DNA from: JABDLO01 sp035327565
Lineage (GTDB): Bacteria > Bacteroidota > Bacteroidia > Chitinophagales > Saprospiraceae
Direction of reading: 5' to 3'
Assembly (NCBI GenBank): GCA_035327565.1
Contig: DAOLDB010000046.1
Location: 1 to 31,846 of the forward strand
DNA length: 31,846 nucleotides
The position numbers were made by a program, and so were the translations under genes. The notes beneath the pieces were generated by a model. The model did not search any database. It saw only the letters and a list, made by a program, of their open reading frames with translations, and was not told where the DNA came from. Positions within the stretch are counted from its first letter, which is position 1. Each line of letters opens with the position of its first letter. Of the stretch, positions 26,320-31,846 are shown piece by piece.

Positions 26320-27000
26320 ATGAATGATATGAAAACGCTTACAAAAGAAATTCAGAGTAAAATCACTCCTCAGGATGCCATCCGATTGTTGAAAAATGGA
26401 AATAAAAGGTTTGTTGACAATTTAAAAGTGAACCGAAATTTGTTACAACAAGTGAATGAAACTTCTGATGGCCAGTTTCCGCTTGCTATTATTCTGAGTT
26501 GCATTGATTCAAGAACTTCTGCTGAATTAATCTTTGATCAGGGTCTTGGGGATATATTTAGTTGCCGCATTGCCGGGAATGTATTGAATAAAGATATCCT
26601 TGGAAGCATGGAGTTTGCCTGTAAAGTAGCTCGTTCTAAAGTGATTGTTGTGCTCGGGCATTCCAAATGCGGAGCCGTTAAAGGTGCATGTGATGGTGTG
26701 CAATTAGGGAACTTAACAGCTCTTCTGGATAAAATTAAACCGGCCATTGAGGCTGAAAATACCATAACAGAAAATAGAAATGCTTCCAATTCTGATTTTG
26801 TAGAAAAAGTAGCTGAACTGAATGTTCATTTGACTATGCAGGAAATTGTAAAAAGAAGCAGGGTCATTGCTGAAATGCTTAATTCAGGTGAAATTGCTAT
26901 CATTGGAGGTATGTATGACGTTGAAACCGGTGTCGTGGAATTTTACGAAGATGAGATTATGACCGGGGATAATTTTGATATTGAAGAATTTGAGGGTTAA
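26320..27000 (+). CDS. Beta-carbonic anhydrase
   Basis: This 226-residue enzyme interconverts CO2 and bicarbonate. The zinc ligands and catalytic dyad are all present: Cys61, Asp63 and Arg65 in SCIDSRTS, His114 and Cys117 in GHSKCGAVKGA. The length and the IIGGMYDVETGVVEFYE end are normal for bacterial beta-class enzymes. It has no signal peptide, so it is cytoplasmic. ATG at 26320 and ATG at 26329 are both possible starts. The gene stands alone and overlaps the convergent GT2 gene by 4 bp at the stop codons. It probably supplies bicarbonate to carboxylases or balances pH. Confidence 0.96.
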   Translation: MNDMKTLTKEIQSKITPQDAIRLLKNGNKRFVDNLKVNRNLLQQVNETSDGQFPLAIILSCIDSRTSAELIFDQGLGDIFSCRIAGNVLNKDILGSMEFACKVARSKVIVVLGHSKCGAVKGACDGVQLGNLTALLDKIKPAIEAENTITENRNASNSDFVEKVAELNVHLTMQEIVKRSRVIAEMLNSGEIAIIGGMYDVETGVVEFYEDEIMTGDNFDIEEFEG

Positions 27001-27749
27001 TGATCTGGTTTTCTTCTTTGATAATATCCTTTTAATGCTTTGAAGCGCATAGCCAATACACCGGTTATGGCTTCAAAAACGATTTTGCCGTGCATCTTGC
27101 TTTTACCGCGTACCCGGTCTTTAAAAACAATAGGCACTTCTTTGAGCCGGAATCCCAGTTGATATGCATAGTATTTCATTTCAATCTGGAAAGCGTATCC
27201 TATGAATCTGATTTTATCGAGATCCATAGCCTTAAGCACTTCTGTTTGGTAGCAGATGAAACCGGCCGTCGGGTCTTTGATGTTCATAAAGGTAATCAGT
27301 CTTACATATAGTGATGCTCCGTAGGAAAGCAGTTTTCTATCCAATGGCCAATTTTTAACTCCACCTTTATCAACATAGCGAGAACCAATGGTTACATGAC
27401 AATTCCATTCGGTTAAAGCATTTTGAAGACGGGTAAGATCTGCAGGATCATGACTGAAATCTGCATCCATTTCAAATACCCAGGAATAACCGTTTTGGAG
27501 TGCAAAGTGAAAACCTGCAATATAGGCCGTACCCAGCCCAAGTTTTCCTTTGCGTTCTATCAGGTAAACACGATTGGGGTACCCGGGTATCATTTGTTTT
27601 ACCTTTTGGGCGGTCCCATCGGGAGAATGATCATCCACCACCAATACATGATAATCCGGATTCTGTGCAAGTACTTTGGGAATTATCAACGAAATATTTT
27701 CAATTTCATTGTAAGTGGGTATAATAATGATGGATTTGCCCTGATTCAA
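26997..27749 (-). CDS. Polyprenol-phosphate mannosyltransferase-like GT2 (DPM1 type)
   Basis: This 250-residue GT2 enzyme matches DPM1-like polyprenyl monophosphomannose synthases. IIIIPTYNEIENI (7-19), VVDDHSPDGT (37-46), KLGLGTAYIAGF (69-80), the DxD motif EMDADFSHDP (93-102), GSRYV, and RVRGKSKMHG near the end are all present. There is no C-terminal membrane pair. It should move a sugar from GDP- or UDP-sugar to a polyprenyl phosphate on the cytoplasmic face. The only possible standard start before the conserved core is TTG (27747-27749); no ATG or GTG lies in the frame back to an upstream TGA. The stop overlaps the carbonic anhydrase stop. It stands apart from the glycan locus. Confidence 0.9.
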   Translation of the reverse strand: MNQGKSIIIIPTYNEIENISLIIPKVLAQNPDYHVLVVDDHSPDGTAQKVKQMIPGYPNRVYLIERKGKLGLGTAYIAGFHFALQNGYSWVFEMDADFSHDPADLTRLQNALTEWNCHVTIGSRYVDKGGVKNWPLDRKLLSYGASLYVRLITFMNIKDPTAGFICYQTEVLKAMDLDKIRFIGYAFQIEMKYYAYQLGFRLKEVPIVFKDRVRGKSKMHGKIVFEAITGVLAMRFKALKGYYQRRKPDH

Positions 27750-27933
27750 AATGCATTGGATTAAAGGATAAATGTAATGGATAAATCATACTTACAAGTA
27801 ATGATTTTTTCTAAAAATTATTGGATGAAGAATTTTGAAAACACAAATAGAAGAGAAGGTTTCATTCATAGTATTTCTTGTTTATTTCTGAGATTGCTTA
27901 GTTTTGGATGATGTAGAAAATAATAATACCCCA

Positions 27934-28824
27934 ATGATGATCTCTATTAATGATATTTCAAGGTTTGCAGTGATAGGCAGTGGTACCATGGGCGCGCGTA
28001 TAGGCCTTCAGGCAGCCCTTTCCGGATTTGAAGTCACATTGTACGACATAGATTCTAATGCCTTTAAACGAGCAGAAAAAGAATATGATCGCATTTCCAC
28101 TATGTTGATCAAATCCGGGAAATATAAGCGGACAGATTTGGAATCGGCTCGTAGGCAAATACATTATACAACCCTGCTTCCGGAAGCGTGTAAAGGTGCT
28201 GATTTTATCAGTGAAAATGTATATGAAGAAATACATTTAAAGAAAAATGTCTGGAATGAGATTTCTTCTCTGATAGGGCAACATACCATCTTAACCACTA
28301 ACACATCGTATTTGCTTCCCTCCGATTTTGCTATGGAATGTGGAGCCCCATCCCGATTTTGTGCCTTCCATTTTCATGATGTATTTACAGCCAGGGTGGT
28401 AGACATAATGCCACATCCGGGAACGCCTGCAAGTTTGATAGATTTGTTGTATGCTATGGGATTGAAACTGAATCAGATTCCTGTCATTATACGTAAGGAA
28501 ACTCATGGATATATATTCAACAAACTGTTTGGAGGTATATTACTTCAATCGGGTATTATGCTTACAGAAGGAATCGCTTCGGTAGAAGACATCGACCGTT
28601 CGTGGATGGGTAATTTTGGGATGACAATCGGTCCTTTTGGAATGATGGATGAAGTGGGTTTGGATACATTATACAAAGTCTTGCGCATGTTGCAATCTCC
28701 CGGATCAGAAAAGTTTATTGAGTTAGTGAGACAATATAATTCGGAAGGGAGGTTAGGTGTGAAAGCAGGAAAGGGTTTTTATCACTACCCCAATCCGTCA
28801 TTCAAAAACAAAGATTTTTTATAA
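27934..28824 (+). CDS. 3-hydroxyacyl-CoA dehydrogenase, NAD-binding
   Basis: From ATG 27934 this is 296 residues; a TTG at 27904 would add ten. The NAD-binding Rossmann motif is VIGSGTMGARIG (13-24), with Asp38 in YDID as the likely ribose-binding acid. NTSYL (123-127) and the catalytic region FHFHDVFTARVVDIMPHPGT (145-164) follow; His146 is the likely catalytic base. Compared with the usual HFFNPVPxMKLVE block this loop is one residue shorter and ends in Asp157, not Glu. The C-terminal domain has GYIFNKLFGGILLQ and GVKAGKGFYHY. It oxidises 3-hydroxyacyl-CoA in beta-oxidation or a related pathway. An acyl-CoA dehydrogenase gene follows on the same strand after 121 bp, which supports that role. 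Confidence 0.9.
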   Translation: MMISINDISRFAVIGSGTMGARIGLQAALSGFEVTLYDIDSNAFKRAEKEYDRISTMLIKSGKYKRTDLESARRQIHYTTLLPEACKGADFISENVYEEIHLKKNVWNEISSLIGQHTILTTNTSYLLPSDFAMECGAPSRFCAFHFHDVFTARVVDIMPHPGTPASLIDLLYAMGLKLNQIPVIIRKETHGYIFNKLFGGILLQSGIMLTEGIASVEDIDRSWMGNFGMTIGPFGMMDEVGLDTLYKVLRMLQSPGSEKFIELVRQYNSEGRLGVKAGKGFYHYPNPSFKNKDFL

Positions 28825-28945
28825 AAGAGATAAAAAACTTTACTCTAAGTTAAATTAATTGTATTTTTCGTGCGTTGGTTTGTAGGCATGGGGAGATGCC
28901 ATTTTACAGATTTGCATCCATTCATTATTTAATAAACAAGTAATT

Positions 28946-30757
28946 ATGGCTGACTATTTGAGCATGGAGCATTTAAAGTTTTGTCTTTTTGATGTTCAAG
29001 GCTTCAATGATTTGCTCCAATATCCGTACTTTTCAGAATATGATGAAGAATCGGCCAACCTACTCCTCGATGGTGTGAAGGATTGGGCCGATACGGAAGC
29101 CTATCCTTATTTTAGGGAAATGGATGAAAACCCTGTTACCTATCATGAGGGTAAAATCAAGGTACATCCTCAGATAGGTAAAATAATGAGTGATGCTGCC
29201 CGGAATGGATGGATTGGTGCCGTTTTTGACTATGAACACGGAGGTTTGCAAATGCCTCATATGTTGGTCTCTTCATTGTACCATATCATCGAATCGGCCA
29301 ATAATCATATGAACGGGTATGTCGGACTTACTTCAGGAGCTGCTGACCTGATCCGCACTTTTGGTAGCAGAGATTTGTTTGATCTTTTCGTTCCACCTAT
29401 GATGGAAGGCAAATGGGGTGGCACCATGTGCCTGACAGAGCCCCAGGCAGGTAGTTCGTTGTCAGATATTACAACTACGGCATACAAGCAGAAAGATGGG
29501 AAGTTCAAGGTCAAAGGGCAGAAAATTTTTATTTCAGGAGGTGATCATCAGTTCTGTGAAAATTTTGTGCATTTGACTTTGGTGCGAATTGAAGGGGCTC
29601 CACCAGGGACTAAAGGTATTTCATTGATGGTCATTCCTAAGTACAGGTGGAATGAAGCAGGGAATCTGATATATAATGATGTATATACAGCCGGTGATTT
29701 TCAAAAGTTGGGTCAGCGAGGATATGCTACTACGCATTTGGTATTTGGTGAACAAAACGATTGCTATGGATGGTTGGTGGGTAGTGAAAATATGGGTTTG
29801 CCTTATATGTTTCAAATGATGAACGGGGCCCGTATTGATGTGGGTCTTACTGCCGCCTCCACTGCATCCGCTGCCTATTATGCATCTTTACAATATGCCA
29901 TGGAAAGACCTCAGGGCCGAAAATTATCACGGGATGGGAAAAAGAATCCCGAAGAAGAACAAACGTTGATCATCAACCATCCTGATGTACGGCGTATGTT
30001 GCTTTTTCAGAAATCAGTTATTGAAGGGTCATTGTCCTTATTGCTGGAATGCACACGCTATGCAGACCTGGCTCATGTTGCTGAAGGGCAGGAAAAAGAA
30101 GATGCACTGGACTTGCTTGAATTTCTCACTCCCATAGCCAAGACTTATCCAAGCGAAAAGGGAATTGACGCTGTCAGTCAGGGAATTCAGGTTTTAGGTG
30201 GCTACGGTTACACGATGGACTTTCCTCTTCAGCAATATTACCGGGATATCCGGATTATGACTTTATATGAAGGTACCACCGGTATACAATCATTGGATCT
30301 GTTAGGTCGAAAAATGACCTTAAAAAATGGCCGCCTTGTACTGCTGATGATTGAAAAAGTGTCAGCAACTCTCAGGGAAGCAAAAACTTATGATGATTTA
30401 AAACCTTATGCTGCCATACTTTCAGAAAAGCTTAATGACATTGAAGCGGTAATGAACCATTTGTTGCCCTTTGCTAGAAAGGGAAATTTTGAGCGTTTTC
30501 TGGCCGATGCAACGATTTTTATGGAAATGGTATCTACAGTCATCATTGCATATCAATGGTTAAAAATGGCTGTCAAAGCAAAAGAATGCCTTATAACAGG
30601 TAACATGAGATACAGTTCAGACTTCTATGAAAGTAAAATACATACCATGAAGTATTTCTTTAAGTATGAGGTTCCCAGAGTTGATTCCTGTAAAATGACA
30701 ATATTAAACCCTGAAGAGCTGACTCTGCCCCTATCCGAACAGAAAGTTTTTATTTAA
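28946..30757 (+). CDS. Acyl-CoA dehydrogenase (long form, about 600 aa)
   Basis: This 603-residue flavoenzyme makes the trans-2 double bond in acyl-CoA. The N-terminal helical domain runs to about 155, the middle domain has MCLTEPQAGSSLSD (161-174) and KGQKIFISGGDHQ as FAD/substrate contacts, and the C-terminal helical domain has GIQVLGGYGYTMDFPLQQYYRD (from 413, cut by my quoting) and LYEGTTGIQ, with Glu442 as the likely catalytic base. A further C-terminal domain (about 470-600) is typical of the longer acyl-CoA dehydrogenases. The protein is cytoplasmic and needs an electron-transfer flavoprotein, which is not in the window. The SCP2 gene starts 28 bp after the stop, so they form an operon. 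Chain length preference is not readable. Confidence 0.94.
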   Translation: MADYLSMEHLKFCLFDVQGFNDLLQYPYFSEYDEESANLLLDGVKDWADTEAYPYFREMDENPVTYHEGKIKVHPQIGKIMSDAARNGWIGAVFDYEHGGLQMPHMLVSSLYHIIESANNHMNGYVGLTSGAADLIRTFGSRDLFDLFVPPMMEGKWGGTMCLTEPQAGSSLSDITTTAYKQKDGKFKVKGQKIFISGGDHQFCENFVHLTLVRIEGAPPGTKGISLMVIPKYRWNEAGNLIYNDVYTAGDFQKLGQRGYATTHLVFGEQNDCYGWLVGSENMGLPYMFQMMNGARIDVGLTAASTASAAYYASLQYAMERPQGRKLSRDGKKNPEEEQTLIINHPDVRRMLLFQKSVIEGSLSLLLECTRYADLAHVAEGQEKEDALDLLEFLTPIAKTYPSEKGIDAVSQGIQVLGGYGYTMDFPLQQYYRDIRIMTLYEGTTGIQSLDLLGRKMTLKNGRLVLLMIEKVSATLREAKTYDDLKPYAAILSEKLNDIEAVMNHLLPFARKGNFERFLADATIFMEMVSTVIIAYQWLKMAVKAKECLITGNMRYSSDFYESKIHTMKYFFKYEVPRVDSCKMTILNPEELTLPLSEQKVFI

Positions 30758-30785
30758 TCATAATTAACCGTTTCAAATAAGTAAA

Positions 30786-31085
30786 ATGGAAATAGAGCAA
30801 ATACTCAATGGATTACAAAGCCAGGCTGCCAATGTTGATGCCATAGGTGCCAAAATTAAGTTTGTTTTGGGTGAGGATGCCATAATGATCGATGGGACAG
30901 GAAGTGAGAATATCGTGTCCTCAACGGATTTGGAGTCTTCAGCAGATTGTATCATTTCTACCAGTAAAGAAGATTTTCTTAAATTAAAGTCCGGAGAGTT
31001 GAATCCCATGATGGCTGTTATGGGAGGAAAAGTAAAAATAAAAGGAGACATGGGTCTTGCCATGAAACTGCAATCCCTGATTTGA
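30786..31085 (+). CDS. SCP2 sterol-binding domain protein
   Basis: This 99-residue protein is a single SCP2 domain (PF02036). The typical beta-sheet pattern is followed by DCIISTSKEDFLKLKSGELNPMMAVMGGKVKIKGDMGLAMKL, of which the FLKLKSGELNPMMAVMGGK part is the family hallmark. SCP2 domains bind lipids and fatty acyl-CoA in a hydrophobic tunnel. It follows the acyl-CoA dehydrogenase by 28 bp, and may carry or present acyl-CoA to that enzyme; this is inference from the pairing. It has no signal peptide. A hairpin 190 bp further on may end the operon. Confidence 0.9.
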   Translation: MEIEQILNGLQSQAANVDAIGAKIKFVLGEDAIMIDGTGSENIVSSTDLESSADCIISTSKEDFLKLKSGELNPMMAVMGGKVKIKGDMGLAMKLQSLI

Positions 31086-31419
31086 TTCTATCCTTCATGT
31101 CTTCAGATGATTGGGTACTTGTTGTTTTGAAGTATAAAATCAGATAAGAATTGTAAGAAGCTCCTGAGATTGAAAGGGATTACCATGATTGGCCTTCATC
31201 CTCCTGGAAGGAGAAAATAGTTCCGGAGATAGTATTGAAAAAGGAGTACATTCTGCATTTCAGGAATCCTATGTTTTAACCCGGAATAGATTTTTTATTG
31301 CATATTCCGGGTTTAATATATAAACATAATTTGGCGTTAAAGAGAAAAGTTTACATGATGAAAAAGGTAGAAGTGGAACAGTATGGCCCCATTTTTTTTA
31401 AACCGTTTAAATGTAGGAA
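31086..31419. other. 334-bp spacer with hairpin and short upstream ORF
   Basis: The first 190 bp show no recognised feature. A strong inverted repeat lies at 31278-31313 and a 22-codon open frame at 31355-31423 leads into the next gene; both are listed separately. No TAnnTTTG box was found before the DoxX gene. Confidence 0.5.
31278..31313 (+). terminator. Probable terminator hairpin after the acyl-CoA dehydrogenase - SCP2 operon
   Basis: An 11-bp perfect stem, AACCCGGAATA (31278-31288) with TATTCCGGGTT (31303-31313), encloses a 14-nt loop. The tail is only TAATATATAAA, a weak T-run, so efficiency is uncertain. Confidence 0.55.
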
Positions 31420-31423
31420 ATGA
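31355..31423 (+). CDS. Possible 22-codon leader ORF overlapping the DoxX start
   Basis: ATG ATG begins a 22-codon frame rich in Lys, Glu and Phe (starting MMKKVEVEQYG). Its TGA at 31421-31423 overlaps the downstream ATG in an ATGA arrangement, the usual layout for translational coupling. No family is recognised, and a chance frame of this size is common. Listed as a candidate only. Confidence 0.2.
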   Translation: MMKKVEVEQYGPIFFKPFKCRK

Positions 31424-31836
31424 AAGACATATACGATTTGTTGGGAAGGATATTCATTTCCATGATATTCCTGTATGAAATGCTGGATATCCTATTCTTT
31501 TGGGCCAATAATAAGGAAACCATGACCTTTTATGGGATCACCTGGCGCCAGGATCTTTTATTGACAGGAGTATTAGTGCTCTTATGCATGGGATCGGCAT
31601 TGGTCATTATAGGATATTATGCCAATATTGGCGCTTTTTTATTGCTTATGTATTGGCTTCCATTTACCCTGGTTGTACACTCATTCTGGAATGAGCCCAT
31701 CGAATTGCAAAGGGCCTCTACTTTAAATTTTATGAGTAACCTGGCAGTATGTGGGGGATTGCTGTTATTGATGGCAAATGGAGCAGGGAAATATTCCGTT
31801 AGGAGGCTGATTCACAGTTTACGGTTACCCAGGTGA
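31420..31836 (+). CDS. DoxX-like membrane protein
   Basis: This 138-residue protein has four hydrophobic spans (about 8-28, 46-65, 67-90 and 105-120) and the DoxX-type opening LGRIFISMIFLYEMLDIL. The segment between spans three and four, LPFTLVVHSFWNEP, is a common feature of the family. It resides in the inner membrane. DoxX-like proteins are linked in some species to quinone or thiol redox chemistry; nothing here fixes the role. The ATG at 31420 follows AGGA closely and overlaps the end of a 22-codon frame. The gene is complete and ends 10 bp before the window edge. Confidence 0.88.
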   Translation: MKDIYDLLGRIFISMIFLYEMLDILFFWANNKETMTFYGITWRQDLLLTGVLVLLCMGSALVIIGYYANIGAFLLLMYWLPFTLVVHSFWNEPIELQRASTLNFMSNLAVCGGLLLLMANGAGKYSVRRLIHSLRLPR

Positions 31837-31846
31837 TGGACTACCC

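Noticed and set aside
27423..27764. 113-codon plus-strand frame
   Set aside because: It is antisense to the DPM1-like gene, whose motifs are unambiguous.
28885..28900. Hairpin GGCAT-GGGGAG-ATGCC before the acyl-CoA dehydrogenase
   Set aside because: Only five pairs; no riboswitch or terminator context can be shown.
1..31846. tRNA, rRNA, CRISPR array, insertion sequence, prophage or toxin-antitoxin genes
   Set aside because: None was recognised on reading both strands; no transposase, integrase or regular short-repeat pattern is present.

Overview
The window reads as a chromosomal segment of a low-GC member of the Bacteroidota, probably an environmental lineage of the Saprospiria/Chitinophagia type. 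The evidence is a secreted protein with a type IX secretion (Por secretion) tail, a beta-propeller sensor kinase of the kind common in this phylum, an E1 alpha/beta fusion, DUF983, DUF4918 and DUF1573 proteins, a lack of clear Shine-Dalgarno sites, and a few TAnnTTTG boxes resembling the Bacteroidota -7 element. The phylum is well supported; the finer placement is a guess. No tRNA, rRNA, CRISPR array, transposase, integrase or phage gene was seen.

Positions 1-10583 are a surface-polysaccharide locus. It holds a GT2 glycosyltransferase cut by the left edge, two very large polytopic membrane proteins transcribed divergently (811 and 717 aa), a rhamnan-synthesis-F (RgpF) type protein, two adjacent GT2 glycosyltransferases, and an O-antigen ligase/polymerase with a TPR tail. 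Together they fit assembly, modification and export or ligation of a cell-surface glycan.

Positions 10584-15084 hold a 658-bp non-coding stretch and then a two-component pair: a periplasmic-propeller HisKA_2 sensor kinase and a LytTR response regulator. A convergent 387-bp spacer follows. Next, on the minus strand, is a 1112-aa secreted ASP-box propeller protein with tandem MopE-type metal-binding modules and a T9SS tail, preceded by a fused branched-chain-type 2-oxoacid dehydrogenase E1.

Positions 21680-27749 are housekeeping and stress genes: a DUF1573 lipoprotein-like secreted protein with a strong terminator; a tight yaaA - SMUG2-like glycosylase - DUF983 operon; a short GT35 alpha-glucan phosphorylase homologue that lacks the usual PLP lysine; a beta-carbonic anhydrase; and a convergent dolichyl-phosphate-mannose-synthase-like GT2.

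Positions 27904-31836 form a fatty-acid oxidation group (3-hydroxyacyl-CoA dehydrogenase, acyl-CoA dehydrogenase, SCP2 carrier domain), then a hairpin and a DoxX-like membrane protein. No clearly new multi-gene system is visible. The points most worth checking are the GT35 protein with Thr in place of the PLP lysine, the near-identical 216-bp MopE repeats, and two short open frames next to annotated genes.
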